Below are positions 23,571 through 37,225 of a stretch of 64,000 bases of DNA, piece by piece. Source of the DNA: Atrichornis clamosus (lineage: Eukaryota; Chordata; Aves; Passeriformes; Menuridae); NCBI GenBank assembly GCA_013400975.1, contig WBMZ01010243.1:248001-312000 (forward strand), read 5' to 3'. Numbering within the stretch: the stretch's first letter is position 1; the number at the start of each line of letters is the position of its first letter. The position numbers and the translations under genes are program-made. The notes below the pieces were generated by a model. That model had not been told where the DNA came from and did not search any database. It saw only the letters and a list, made by a program, of their open reading frames with translations.

Positions 23571-26500
23571 GGGAGCTGTTGACAGCCCACACACTGGATG
23601 ATGGGTTTCTTTCTGAAATGAGGAAAGTAAAACAACACTCAGCAGTGATGAAAAGAAGTAAAAGAGCAGCCCTGAACTATCACTTCTTTCAGTGTTGCAG
23701 GGACTGGCTCTGTGCCCAAGGCAAAATTACATCTAAACTCTCACAGGCAGCTGAGCAGCTGAGAGGGAAATGGTGCTGTGTGCAGGGACTATCTGAGTTA
23801 AGTTTCCATTTCTAATTGATCCTAAAAGAAGCTGAAGATTCCAACCTCAGGATTCAGCCTAAATGTTATGAATGTCTATTTTTTGCAGGCTTGTGCAGCC
23901 AAATATAGTGTTGTTAAGTGATACCGGAGTGTCCCTCTAGGACACGTAAAAGTCCTTATCCAGGAAAGCTGCAGCTCACAGAAGCAGTTCCCCAGTGCTA
24001 TTCTCTCACATCTGTGCTCCACTAAAACCAAGGGACCTCTGTAAACACTGATGCCCTCCCCAAAAAAGCAGCTGGTCTCTGCTATTTACCACTAAGAGGT
24101 ACCACCAGGGGTAGAGGCTTATCTAGATTTAAATGTGGGGGTCTAGGGGTGTTTGTTGGTATTGTGAATATCTCAAGAGGCTTAAAACAACTTTATTGTA
24201 CTGAATAAAAAAGCTACAAAAGCCCTGCAATTTCAAGCAGGCATTGATATATTTAATGAGATGAATTTAAAAGAAAACTCCTTTACACTCAGGTTATTTT
24301 ATAACTGCCATCTGTGAAGGTATTCTATATTTTCCACTAGACCATTTGTACTGCCCACTCTCAGGGATGGGAAAAATGGATGAAAATAATCCTTAGGTTG
24401 AGCCAGTAAGGCAGTACAACTGTCTCCCTGCATATGAGGGGACATATGAGTGAAATTACAGATGGGCCAGCTCCAAGACAGACGGCTATTTCATTTTTTA
24501 AATGACGAACAACAGATAGCACTGCCAGCCATCTAAAGCCATGTTGTTAGCTGTTCTTTATGCTGAGTTAGGGTCACTGTCTGTGAAATCAGCTTGTCTG
24601 AGAATAATCAACATACTGTACTCAACTATTTCCAGGGAAAACAGAGCTGGTTTTGTTTCCTGTCATTTCAAGTTTAATTTTCTCTTCTTAACCTGAGTTT
24701 TAAAGGATCTCACAGAAGTGTCAACTCTGTATTGCTTGATGAAGGAATTTCATTAGTCTAAGGTGACATTTTAGGTTTTGTTTAAATCACTTCTAGTGTT
24801 ATTGCTTCCTGCAGAGAAGGATTCTTTTAAATCACCAACACATTGCTGTGCACAGTAGAGACCTCCCTTGGCAGGATATGAAAGAAAAATCATGTACTGA
24901 TAGCTATTCATACTCTAAAAGTGGGTAGAGAGTAATGAGGAAAAAGGCAGTCAGAGAAACTCTGAGAATGGACAATTTTTGCAAAAAGAGTAATTAGAGG
25001 ACAAGGCATGTTCCAAAGTTGTTCACGAAAAGCTTTTCACACAAAGAAGCAATTACAACTCCCGTGACCACAGTTCAAAAATAAATCTATGACATTTCCT
25101 TCTCCACCACACTTAAAACTAACTACGTATATGTAAAATGGTAAAACATGTGTGAATGCATTGCAACTCATTTACATCAGCAATATCCTTTAAAAAGATT
25201 TAGAAGTGTTCAGCAAAATATGATATACAAGAGATGTAGAAAACTGTAACAAAATTCTTTAGACTAGTTGTCAAAGTCCATCTCTATATTTTCCAACTTA
25301 CCTAGCATTTCTACAAATTAACACTTACCCCATCCAACTTGACTTCATTAAAATCAATGTCCAGTTCTCAAATGTTATTCAATCAATAGTTCTAAAGAAA
25401 GTTGTCTCTTAGAAAGCAAATTCAAATGTCTGAACATAGCATGCTCAAAATGCATTTTGAAATTGTTTTGTTGATGGTGGCTATGAATAAGATTTAAGCA
25501 TTCAAAAATGTAGCAAGGTGCAGAGATTATTGACAAAATCATTTTTTGTATCTGTTAATTCCTTTTCTTTTGAGCTTGAAGAAAAAACATTATTTTAATT
25601 ACTGGTTTTCTAAATCCCTCTAAAGCTTAAGAACTGTTTAAAATATAGGGGGTTTTTCCCACATACAAACAAAAATTAATTTTTATTTAATAGAAAGATC
25701 ATGAAGAGCAATATCAGTCTTAATATGAGATTATCAAAGCCATTAGATACATATTTAAATGTGCATTCTCTAGTTATTTATATTTTCCACTAAAGAAAAT
25801 AATTTAACAAGAATGTACTGTCAATAAAAAAATAAATTTAAACACAAGGGATTATTTGCCTCTTTTTTCACCTTTCCTTCTTCATATTTTAACATTTTCC
25901 TGCAGAGCTATGATCATAAATAACAACACTGTGTTGGCACATGAACTGCAAAAACAGAACCTGATTGGTGTTTATTTGTTGGCCAAGCTGTAGAAAGTGC
26001 AGAGTGCAAAGAGCACATGCATTAGCTATAAAAATTCTGTCAGCTTTAATAATGTGTGCTATTATTAGTAACACTGTGTGAGCAGGCATGTTTCCCAGGA
26101 TTCTTTATACACAAAGCAGAATCCAAAATTCATGTATTTCCTGTGGTTAGGCTTTATTATTGCATGAAAAGTAAGAAATTATCTCAACATTTTAAAATAT
26201 GAACACTTCTATATAGACCTCCTCAAACTTAGCTGCTGATATTTTTCCTCGCTCCATTCCCCAGGATGCCTTAATTTTTTCTCTTTAATAGAGCCATTCC
26301 TACTTCCTTTATATTTAGGTCATGATAATGAGTTACCTGCTTTGGTGAGTCATTGTGCTGCTATTGACAATTCTTACGATTTATAATAAGGTATTAAGTG
26401 TCAAATTGTCTTACCAACCTGTAGTCAGATATGATATTTTCTGCTCTTTAAAATGACTACTGGCCACATGTCTATAGTGTGATTTGCTGCAGAGGCAACT

Positions 26501-27304
26501 GCAGTCCATGTGTAAATATCTACTGCTTTTTTTTTCTGTTTTTAATAAAATAAAGCCAGACTTCCCTGAGAGTTAATGGCCACCTCCTAGATTTGATTTT
26601 ATGCTTAGTGGGCTGAATAATAAGACTGGTCAGGAATTTTACAAGACATTATTTTTTTTCACAAAATCCTTGGCAATAGGACAAATTTGTCAGAGCTTCC
26701 AGTGGAGTGGGAAGTCCAGAAAGCATGTCAGACCTATTTAGAGACATTATCTAAGACCATCTCTCTGCCTACTGCAGAGTGAGGGACCTGGTGGTCCTGG
26801 AGAATATTCCTTTGAAACTATGTTAGTCTGGCTTAAGCTGATTTTCCAAGAGTTTCTTGTTTCCCATCTTTGCACCTAGGCTTATGTAAGAAGGAATGCA
26901 GGTTTTCACAGCAGCTCAGGAATCTTAATGGTTTGGGTTTCTTTTTTGCACTTCAGTTTGCTTGAAACACTGTCTCAGACTTCCTGGTACACATGGAATT
27001 AATGAAGTTTATTCTGCAATGCATTTTTTAATTATCATTATTTATTTTTATAGTAATGATTTTCATCATCCATGCAGTTTTACTGCAGAAAGGAATAGGC
27101 ACATGCAGCAAGAATGGGATGGCAAGAACAATTCAGATAAATGCATTTTGTAATGCAGGGAGACAACTGTGCAGAGAAGGATTGTGATGTAACAATGGAT
27201 AACTCTACATAAAACAATTCTATAGCAGTCAAAAAAGCATATTAACATCAGGAATTATTAGGGAAAGAATAGAAAACAAAAGCATTGCCATTCCCTCATT
27301 AAAT
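23571..27304. other. Intronic sequence, nothing recognised
   Basis: AT-rich non-coding sequence with homopolymer runs only. Confidence 0.6.
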
Positions 27305-27872
27305 ACTTCACTTCCACAAGGCTTTGGACACTGTCTCCTGTGATATTCTCATAGGCAAGCTCAGAAAGTGTGGGCTGGATGAGTGGACAGTGAGGTGGAT
27401 TGAGAATTGTCTGAGTGGCAGATCCCAGAGGGCCGTGGTCAGGCACAGGGTCTGGTTCTAGGCCTGTCACTAGTGATGTCCTCCAAGGGTCAATACTGGG
27501 CCCAGTCTTGTTTAACTTATCCATCAGTGGCTTGGGGGAAGAGGCAGAGGCCTCCTCAGCAAGTTCACTGATGACACAAAGCTGGGAGGAGTGGCTGGCA
27601 CCCTGGAGTGCTGTGCAGCCCTTCAGAGGGACCGCGACAGGCTGGAGAGATGGGCAGAGAGGGACCTCCTGAAATTCAGGAGAAGGANGGTCCTGGTGCA
27701 AGCTGCCCATGAGCCAAAAGTGCCCTTGTGGCCAAGAGTGCCAATGGCATCCTGGGGTGCATCAGGAAGAGCATTGCCAGCAGGTCGAGGGAGGTGATCC
27801 TGATCCTCTACTCAGCCCTAGGGAGGCCTCACCTGGAGGACTGCCCAGGTTTTGCTGTGTCTCTCTATACAA
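27305..27872 (+). mobile_element. CR1 LINE fragment with internal deletion, reverse transcriptase region
   Basis: Plus-strand reading gives CR1 ORF2 sequence: HKALDTVS-like, then GKLRKCGLDEWTVRWIENCL near 27350-27410, then the segment around GSILGPVLFNLSISGL (27500-27530) and RDRLERWAERDLLKF (27630-27675). About 100-150 bases of the family are then missing. The match resumes at 27689 with GGTCCTGGTGCAAGCTGCCC and continues to the ACCTGGAGGACTGCCC region near 27840. Several frameshifts are present. One ambiguous base (n) at 27688 sits at the deletion joint. Both the 5' and 3' ends of CR1 are absent. Confidence 0.92.
27688..27688. other. Single ambiguous base (N)
   Basis: The only N noticed in the window. 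It lies exactly where the CR1 fragment lacks internal sequence, so the local assembly may be wrong. Confidence 0.95.
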
Positions 27873-29976
27873 GCATTAGAAAATAAAAGTGTATGTATCA
27901 GAATACAAACATAAATACTATTATTTATTTTTTGGTTATATAAATGGATGGTAGACATGTATTTGGAAGAGTAAGCCAATTAGACATTAAATATAAATGT
28001 ACTTCATGCTCAGAAATTCATCTGAGCTGAAAACAGTGAGAGACAGAAGAATATCTAGCTAGGGAAGACACATAAACAGTTGACCATCTCTAGGTCTTCA
28101 GAGTGTTCATATAATTCCTTATAGAAAAAAGAATACCTGAGCCAGTATCACCACCCTTATGTTGAGGCATTTATCGTGATAAAAGCAGTTACCTGGGTGA
28201 CCTTGCATCAAAAGCTGAGGAGACAATCTAGTAGAATGAAAAACTATCAAGAGTATCACAAAAATAACATCCCAACAAAGTCTTAAGTTGAAAATACTAG
28301 AGAACAAATAAGTACATTATTATAATTATTATGCATTTATTCTTTTCCTATATTATTTCCTATATATCTATTCTGTGCTACTACAGGAAAAAGATACTGG
28401 AGGACATGAACCTTTGGTCTGACTTGGAAAGACCATTCTTGTGTTTCTGTTAGGTTGTCAGAGACCAGAAATATTGGCAATATCATACATTATATGGAAT
28501 ACATTGATCAGATTTTCCAAAGGACTTATTGTCCGAAGTGAGAAACCTCCTAGTGAAAAGAAAAAGGGGATAGCACATTGATATGAGAACAAAAAAGAAA
28601 GAACAAAACCAAAACTGACTTCATAAGACATGAGGAGGTTTACCATTTTGTTCTTCTGCAAGAATTTGGGACTTAAGTAAGAAAAGTGTGTGACTAAAGC
28701 ACAAAAGAGAAAATGGAGAACACATCACACAAAGTGTGAGTAATGTTCAAGAAAAAACCTCTTAAATACTTAACATTGATGGTGGTGGAGTCCAGAGAAT
28801 ATAATTAACCTTGTCCTAATTGGATTGATATCTGCATATCGAGTGGGATGTTTTAATGCTACTGGTACCAGCTAGTTACATTAATAATTTCCTTTTATCA
28901 AATCCCATATTTAAAAAAAAATAACCTCAAACTTCAAGAAATCTCTCTTAATTCAAGCAGTATATAAAGTTATTGAGTCAGTGCAGATGCTCCAGTAACA
29001 GAGCAAAATAACAAACAATTCTATAGATGGTCTAAAAGTGTGAAAGAAAAATTCTATCAGGTATCTCCAGTGGAACTCTACTAGACAATACACCATGCAC
29101 TACCACAGGACAAGCAACATACCTAGGTAATAATAGGATTCCACAATATTCATCACTAATGCAGACAGAAATAATTTATTTTCCTGATTTCGAACAGCTT
29201 ACATACTGCAAATGTTAAACAATAAAATAAAGCAAGCAGAAAACAGTCAATACCTTTCCCTACAAAACGTGTTTCAAAGTTAACATTCATGACAACAAAA
29301 CGCAATGAACAGAAATATTTGACATGAGAGTGCTGCTATAGGCACATATATTTGAACATGTGTGCACATACGAACCTGTGGTTGGTACACACATATACAA
29401 ACTCTTGTTTCCCATTCCCACAGCTTCTAGACTAAGTTTCTACTTCTTAAATTACTTTGAACAGCTGAAAAAAGAGTTTTCTTTGTTCTGTGCTTATGTA
29501 TTTGGCCAAAGTTTTGATGCCAGCATGGGAATTTGATCTGTATTTAAATCCTTGATATAGTCACTACAGCTATTAAAAAATTGACATATTAATTGCCACT
29601 GAAATTTATTTTGAACTCACCACTAATTCTTTACTTATACTCCAAGATGCAATATAGTAGAACATCTTCTAGATGTCTAACAGCTGAAATTGCAGAGCAC
29701 AAATACAGAAGCAGAGCAAAACCTAAAGGCAGGATGAGAAGCCAATCCCTCAAAAGAGCTCACTTTTTTCCCCCATGCATTTATCTTTATTGCATGGCAT
29801 ACTCTGATCTCCTCATAATCTCACAAGACAAGACGACTGTTGACAAATCCTTGTTCCAAATTCCACAAATTCAAAAAAGTGGAGGCAATTTCTGATTGTC
29901 TGAAGGGGAACTTCCACTTATTTCCATCCCAATGTGTCAGAATTTTACATGTAAGTGTTTTCTAGTAAATAGTCAT
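27873..29976. other. Intronic sequence, nothing recognised
   Basis: AT-rich, with no coding exon or repeat family recognised. Confidence 0.6.
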
Positions 29977-30023
29977 TGGTTTTTTGGTTTGGTTTGGTTT
30001 TTGTTCTTGGTTTTGGTTTTTTG
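29977..30023. repeat. Degenerate (GGTTT)n simple repeat
   Basis: Runs of GGTTTGGTTTGGTTTTT and GGTTTTGGTTTTTT over about 47 bases. Confidence 0.85.
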
Positions 30024-32622
30024 CCTACTACCATTCCTTACAAACTCAGGAGTATTTTACCACAGTGCTACATAGGCACTAAACAACATTAAATTTTGAC
30101 TCAGTATTAGCCAAACTCTGATGTTAGAGAAATCAATGAAGTGCAAGCAAAGGCACTTTCAAATATCTTTCTCCTATTCCTCATAGACATAATCAAATGA
30201 TAATTCAATTGAAAAGCTTCGAGTTTGCATTCATTGAACTCAATGTCTTCTATATTTTAGAGTTCAAAGTATTTTTAGTTTCATGCTCCAGAGTCATAGG
30301 CATTTTTGCCCGCTCACATCTTAATTACATTGGTTTCTCCTCTTTTCTTTCTAGAGGATCTTTCACAAAGATTAAAATTGTTGTTCAAAGCACATCTAAG
30401 CAAGAAGGTGACTTTAGGGTTCATTATCTAATTGATCAAACAGCCTGCTAATTAAATGTATCTGGGCCTAATCAAAGTAGAGACATAATGCAGCAACACA
30501 GTGAAACTGTCAGCGAGGTGCGTGAGACAAACCATCAAGGCGACTGGAGCTCTCTATGTTGCTTAATTACATTACAGCTAAGATTTTCCAAGGAGCCTAG
30601 CAGAGACATTTGGCTGTGTGTCTTACATTGCCCTGGATATGTAAGACTGTGGTTTGGAAGTGCCCAAGTCTTAGCAATAAGCTCTGCTACATATGACTGC
30701 TCTTGCCAAGCTTGCTCAGCTCCTGCAGACTTGACTCAGCACATCTGAGGCTAGTGTTAAATCTGGGCTGAATTATCTAAGTGAATGGTCTTCTTCATGG
30801 TTCCATAGTCAAAGCCAGACATATAGGTCTGATATATCTCTAGTATTCAATAACCCCCTCCTTGTTTCTACTGTTTAAAATTAATGAACTGCAACAAGGT
30901 TTATGCAAACCACCTTATGCTCTCTATTAACTCTGCAGACAGTAGTGTTTTCTTTTTCATTAAAGCCAATCCCCATTCTGAAAATACAAACAAATAGCTG
31001 ACCAATTTCTATAAATCTGCTAAAGTCAAAGACTCTTCTAGAAAGAAAAGAAGATGGGGGAAACTACTGTATTCCCCACATGAATAGAACTTTTTCCAAT
31101 AATAAGGCAAAGACAGCAACTGTATCCATTGAGAAAAGACTTAACAGTCTAGATTGATAAAATGAGTTAGAGAGAGATTAAATATATTCTTAGATATATC
31201 TGAACAATAATAGGTCTTACTGATTGAAGATTTATCTAGTCAATCAAGGCTAATGTATACTTTACACTCAATGTTTCTTATGCAAAGGTGAACTGTGTTA
31301 TATTTCATTACAGATATTGCATATATTGCAGTAACATCTGGAAGTCCAAATCATGATGGTAATGCTGAAAGAATCTTACTCCAAAACTGGCCTTAAAAGT
31401 GAGGACAGAGGCAGGATGATTTGCTTAATCACATGAAAAAATCAGGAGCACAGCTATGACCCAAACTCTCCAGCATGATCCTTCTGCTCAAAGTTGTGGG
31501 CAAAACTCCAGTTGTTTAATGATGTGGATAAAAACTCTAAGGCATGGTTCTGCCTGGTGTCACTCCTGGTTAGTGACCAATTGTATGTTGCTGCAGTGTA
31601 GTTTGCCCTGGAGCCAGCACAGTTTCCCCATTATTTTACAGAGTGGCGTCTTCAAAATGAAAGCAATTAGCCACTAATGATGGTCTCACACAGTTGCCAC
31701 ATATCCCCTAACTGGTTGAGTATTTTCAAACTTCTGATTACTACGAAAGATACATAGCAATAACCTCCAACAGAGAGAAATATCTTCTGTCAGAGAGAAC
31801 ATTTGCAGCCATTTGCCTGAGTAGAGATCGCCAGTTATAATACATATGGAAGCATTCCTCTGAATCCCAGTACGATGGTTCTCACACTGTGCCCCTAAAA
31901 ACAAAACCTAAAATAGATACTATGGTTTTGTAAACTCGTAATAAATAAAAGTAGGTTCCAAAGTAAAGATCTAATGAAATTCACTTCAATGGGAATAGAA
32001 TAGGAGGTAAGGATAGGAAGAAAAGAAAAATTAAAAGACTATGATTTTACACAGCCTTTGCAGCCAAGCCAGACTTCAGAAACTCTACCCTTAATTATGT
32101 TCTTAAATATGGTAATTGTTTCTGGGAAGCATCAGCTTGTTTTAAACCAACTTCCTTCTGAGATTAGTTCAATATATTTACTACTAGCTCCCCAAACTTG
32201 ACTGACATTCTCTGATTTGAATCTCAACCACGGTGGGTATATCCAGCCACCGTATCTGAGTTTCCTGTCAAATTCAGTATCATTTCATAAGCTCCAAAGG
32301 CTGTTACAACAACAGAAATTACAACATAACCCATTTATATTGAAAACATTCCAACATTCAACAAAAATTTCCACGGAAATGTCACATGTACTTCATGAAG
32401 AAAGCATGCATATATAGTAATATAAGTTTGAATATGTATATGAACTAAAATAAAAAATTCCAGTCTTGCTATCAAGGAAATTTCGTATCTGACTTGCTGT
32501 TTTCAGAGGTAGCAGGCCATTAATCATCAATGCTACTCAATTCCCAGCAGTCCTTTCATTTCTTTAGTTTTACTTTTGAGTTATTTGTGCAAGGAGGTGA
32601 ACTGAATGACTTTGTCTAAATG
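30024..32622. other. Intronic sequence; faint MIR-like trace at 31395-31475
   Basis: Mostly AT-rich. The part at 31395-31475 (GAGGACAGAGGCAGGATGAT, then CACAGCTATGACCCAAAC) weakly resembles the MIR 3' half in antisense, but too weakly to list on its own. No gene was recognised. Confidence 0.5.
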
Positions 32623-32675
32623 TAAAAAAAAAGCAACTAAACCCCCCCAAACCAATCAAACAAACCCAAACCCCA
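32623..32675. repeat. A/C-rich low-complexity tract
   Basis: An A-run, then ACCCCCCCAAACC, CAAACAAACCC and AAACCCC. Simple low-complexity sequence. Confidence 0.75.
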
Positions 32676-34883
32676 TATCTTAATAAGTACGTGCAAAAAA
32701 AAGGTAAAAAAAGAAAAATTTTTGCAGCTTTTCTCCAGATAATAGCCTAGCAAGAAGAAGCATTAGCTCAGAGACAGCCTGTTTCAAAAGTTTAGCAGAA
32801 CTACCAAGTTCACTACTGGATGGTGTCAGAGACACAGATTTGGGGAAGGAGCTTCATCTGGCAAACCTGTAAGAAGTTTTTAAGTATTTAAATTGACAGA
32901 AGCTGAGGGGCCTGGCGCAGATTCAACCAAAGGACGGACCCTGTGAGAATTTTTCTTTACTTCACAATTAGGACAGTCAAGGAAAATTCAAGGAATTGGA
33001 AGAGCATGTAAAATAGGCAACAACAGCAACATTAAGAGTCAAGCAACACTCTTCATACCCTAGAATTTGAACTACTTCTCTAGGAGGAACAATGGCTTCA
33101 CTTTCTAATGTTTTGCTGTATATGAGACAGAGGAAGTATCGCTGTTTTCCTGTATTCTCCCATGTGTTTCTTTAGGCAACCACCAACTTTTCTTGCTCCA
33201 GAAAAACCTTTTGCAATGTTGAAAATCTTAAGAGCTCATTAGAAAGAAGTTGAAGAAAAAAATATATTTTCTTCATTTTGATTACAAAGGATTGCCATTT
33301 TGGGGTTTCCATCTCCCTAGAGGTTTCTAGAATTGAATTTTATAACTTTTATTCCAGAATTTTTATAAGAGAAAAGCATCTAAATAATCAAGCACTCCAT
33401 AAAGATATTACAGATATATTATGTAGAATGAGAAAGCTTAAAAAAAAACCCAGTTAATATAAACACATGGGTGGCAGTTAGCAATGATGAAGTCTGAGCA
33501 GTTTCACTGAAGCCAATGATTTACCAAAGAAAAGTCATTGCCTACTTAAAAAAGACTTTTGATTCGACTTTGTCTAAACTTCCAAAAACATATAGGAAAT
33601 CAAGAAGGCAAGAAAAGAAGATATGTCTCTTGCTCCCACTCTATGTCTTTGCCAAAATGTCACCTTTCTTCCCAGCCCTCAAATTCCCACTTTATTAGCT
33701 TTTACAGCATTCACGTGAGGGCAGGTATTTATTGCCCCAACACAGCAAATGTCTAGCAGCCTGCAAATACACAGAAAGTGTACAAATACAGGAGCGAAGC
33801 AATCCTCCTTATGCTCTTGAACTGAAATGTGGGCACTGCAGCAAAACATTAATAGTCATATTTCAAAATGTATTGGGGATACAACAAAGGAAAATAACAA
33901 TAAGAGTTCCTGTAGGTTGGCGCTATAACGTAAGACATGGAAATAACACATTGTGACTTCAAAATTATTTACGTGAATGTTCTTTTGAAAGGGATCATTG
34001 CCTCTCCTGTTTCTAGACAAAGGGGATCTCAAGCAGGGAAAGGTGGAATGCCTTGGCACAGGAACTTCAGTGCCAAAACGGGAAGAATTCAGATCTCTGA
34101 CTTACAGCTCAATTTGTTTCCTCCACAGCAGATTCATTATTTACTAACAGGGGAGTTGATTCATCCAGATCAGTGAGTACTTGGACTGGTCTTAATCCAG
34201 CAACCTGCATTTTACATTTCTTCACAGTTTTAACAAATACAGTGCAAAATGCCCCAACAACTGAGAATGGTTTTCTCTCCTTTCAAAAAGCAAATGATCC
34301 TTGCATGATTTGCAGTTGCTGTATTAATTATGAAAAAATCTATTTATGTATGATTTTTCTAAGCTACTCTAAAAGGAAAACCATTTAAACGTTGATTCAG
34401 TTTCAGTGCCCAAGAGAACTGCCCCCAAGGAATCGGAGCCACTGAATCACTTGAAAATGCCCTTGTAAATTAGCAAGCATTGCACAAACACTGCTGGCAA
34501 ATTCAATCATTTCTGTGTCATGCTGCATTGTTATCTCCTGCTCACTTAGAGAGCTGAAGTTCATTCTCTCTTGATTCCATGTAGGCTAGTGAGATGATAT
34601 GAATGACTTTGCTTAAGCAGCGCTGACTCTATTAATATTTAAATACAGAGAATAATAAAAACAGAGCAGAAAGACTTAGAAATTAAACTACCAATTGCAT
34701 AGTGTTTCCTCATATTCTCTATTTTTAAAAATTATCTATCATCTCTTCCGCAGTATTTTTCCATTTTAAAAAAGTCCTTTGTGTTTAATGTAGAGCTATT
34801 AGAAGAAAGAAGTGCAAAATATCAAGGTTCAAGCTACAATATTTCTACTGTCTCTCAATCCCTCTGGCTTTCACAGAATTAAC
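32676..34883. other. Intronic sequence, nothing recognised
   Basis: AT-rich. Overlapping ORFs at 33732-34388 have no recognisable domain. Confidence 0.6.
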
Positions 34884-34983
34884 CAGGGTCAGAATTTTGA
34901 AAAAAGCTGCTTTTGCCTAGGCACAGCCACCAGCACCCATTAGAGATGTTGCTACAAAAGTGCTTTCAGAAATCAGAGCCTTG
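34884..34983. repeat. Ancient amniote palindromic repeat with terminal inverted repeats
   Basis: The ends are inverted: CAGGGTCAGAATTTTGAAA at 34884-34902 pairs with TTTCAGAAATCAGAGCCTTG at 34965-34984 at most positions, allowing one gap. The body carries GCCTAGGCAC and CAGCACCCATTAG. This is the layout of a roughly 100-bp non-autonomous DNA element widespread in turtles and crocodilians. Confidence 0.55.
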
Positions 34984-36119
34984 ATAAAATAAAACCAATC
35001 TCTTGTTTATTCTTTGATTTCTTCCTAAATTAAAGGAAACTGAGAAAAATATTCAAAATTTTAATATCACATATATTCCTCCAATAACAAAGGCAAATCC
35101 ATGTGAATCTATCATATGAACATGTCAAAAATAGATAATTATATTCCTCCTATAGACATGAATTAAACTTGCAAACAGCAATCTATGAATTCAGATTATA
35201 TAGTTAAGTTCAGCTAAAGGAAAAAAAGTTAGAATTTAAAATTTATTCTTATCTGTTGTAAAATGTTTCCTACATTTTAGACTTCATGAACTCATATTTA
35301 TTTTTATCATGTTATAAACTTATCTCAGTGATTTATATGGTTACATAAGTAAATGTTTAAAATGCCTGAGGTATTACTGCAAATTAAATATAAATATAGA
35401 AAAAAAGACTATGTTCTTTTTTTCCCCCCAAGATTTGAAGACATTTTGCAATCCTATATAAAAAAAAAAAAATAATACTACACAACTTTTCATTACATCA
35501 GGTTTAAAAATGTTAACTCTCAGTGGAGCAGTGAGGATATAATTAAAGTTTGCTGCTGGTGTGTTTCCAATATGTGTAAAGGCATGTGAAAGACATGCAG
35601 AATAATTCTTACTATAGTATTACAAGTGTTAGTCTCTGACAGTCTATTAATATTTTCCCCATTTTATTCCCTAAACTCAAATAATGTTAATATTGTTCTC
35701 AGGCATATTACAAAGGTTCTGTCTCTTTTGTTCTTTTAGTTTCATAAACTCACGTAAATTGGTAACAACTGTATTTGCATAGATAAGTAAATATTCTTTA
35801 ATCCTTTCTTGACTGATAAATAGAAATGATTAAGCAATAGTTGGGTAGAAAACTATAGCCTCAGTTGTCCGCCCCTCCTTCTGCTAATATTTCAGCTTTA
35901 ATGAAGTTAGTCATCTTACATTAGAAATAACAGTGCCAGGCAAATTGTCAGTGATGCCAATAACTTGGTAATTTTCTGAAAAGCCACTTCTGCTGTTTAA
36001 TTGTTCTACTTCTTCATTCTCGTGAACTTAGTAGTGGAATAATTTGAAATTAAGGCAAAAGAAATGTCTAAATGAGACATAAACAAAATGCAGCATTTTA
36101 CTAAAACACAGGATGAGGA
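34984..36119. other. Intronic sequence; poly-A at 35461-35473
   Basis: AT-rich non-coding sequence with a run of about 14 A at 35460. Nothing else was recognised. Confidence 0.6.
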
Positions 36120-36185
36120 TGCCATTCCTGGGTCCTGATCTTACAGATACTCAATATAGCCATGGCTTTACTTATATATGAGATG
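36120..36185. repeat. Ancient amniote interspersed repeat fragment
   Basis: TGGGTCCTGATCTTACAGAT followed by ACTC and CATGGCTTTACTTATATATG resembles a dispersed palindromic family seen in turtle genomes. Assigned from memory of the motif. Confidence 0.4.
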
Positions 36186-36264
36186 GACTTACATTGTGAG
36201 GCTAGATTCTTGTCACATTCAAAACTGACGTAGATTTTAGTATTCAAAGGAAATTGAAATGGAA

Positions 36265-36585
36265 AATTTGCTGGAGAAGTGCATCCATGTGAATCTCATC
36301 AAGTTCTACAAGGCCAAGTGGAAGCTCCTGCAGCAGGGTCGGGGCAAGCCCTGGTGTCAATACATGCTGGGGGATGAAAGAACTGAGAGCAGCACTGCCG
36401 AGAAGGGCTGGGGGTACTGGTGGATGAAAAGCTGAACAAGAGCCAGCAGTGCACGCTTGCAGCCCAGAAATCCAACCATATCCTGGGCTGCATCCAAATC
36501 AGCGTGGCCAGCAGGGCCAGGGAGGTGATTCTGGCCCTCTGCTCTGCTCTGGTGAGACTCCACCTGGAATACTGTGTGGTATCAT
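36265..36585 (+). mobile_element. CR1 LINE fragment, reverse transcriptase C-terminal region
   Basis: The plus-strand translation gives NLIKFYKAKWKLLQQGRGKP, then from 36420 [20 protein letters not shown] followed by [20 protein letters not shown] and the ALVRLHLEY motif, all typical of CR1 ORF2 after the RT core. One frame change near 36415 separates the two parts. It is truncated at both ends. Confidence 0.93.
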
Positions 36586-37094
36586 ATTTTATGGTACCAA
36601 AAAGTATTAGTAATACTCCATACATCCTGGTCTCTTTAAGACTCTCTGTGCAGGCAGTGCGCCTCACCTGTAAACAGCACATTTTCACTGCATGCTTCTA
36701 AACTGCAGACAAGGTTGAAAGGAAAATAATCTACATTTTTCAAGAGGCTTATTTTATAATTAAGGACTCCAGTGGTTCATATGGAATATGAATAACAAAC
36801 CTTTAAAATTCTCTTTGATACATCTATGCACAAGGAAACAATCATTACTTAGAGGTAGATCTGAGATGTGAAAGAACTTAGTTATGATCCACAAAATAAA
36901 GCACTCTGTGTGGGGAGGATAAAACAAAGTAGCATTCCCAAATCCATACAATATTGGGCTGAAACCCAGGAAATAAAATAAATTTGTTGCTATGACTATT
37001 GCATATTTATAAAGCACTTTATAATGGAAGCTTCAAAGGATTTTTCAAAGGATTAATTAATTAGATCACAATAATCCAGTTAATTAAGTATTAT
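36586..37094. other. Intronic sequence, nothing recognised
   Basis: AT-rich non-coding sequence. Confidence 0.55.
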
Positions 37095-37225
37095 AGTATT
37101 TATTTTAATCATCATTAAACACAGGCATGGGCAGCTTAAGTGACATACCCAAGAGTGTATATATAAAACATTGGTAAAAGAAAAACTTGGGCCCCTTGGT
37201 TCTCTTGAAGACTACGGGCTGAGAT
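37095..37225 (-). repeat. Ancient MIR-type SINE remnant (antisense)
   Basis: CAGGCATGGGCAGCTTAAGT followed by GACATACCCAAGAGTG matches the antisense core of MIR (the AGGTTAAGTGACTTGCCCAAGG region), preceded by an AT-rich ATTATAGTATTTATTTT segment at the expected side. The right part is strongly diverged. Confidence 0.5.

Noticed and set aside
23429..23815. 128-codon plus-strand ORF as a gene
   Set aside because: It begins at GTG, has no early ATG, no recognisable domain and no clear splice sites; kept only as part of the CpG-block observation.
27258..27710. Minus-strand ORF of 150 codons, the longest predicted frame in the window
   Set aside because: It is antisense to the CR1 reverse transcriptase fragment, and its sequence is explained by the repeat.
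36299..36688. Minus-strand ORF of 129 codons
   Set aside because: It is antisense to the CR1 fragment; the plus-strand reading matches the LINE protein.
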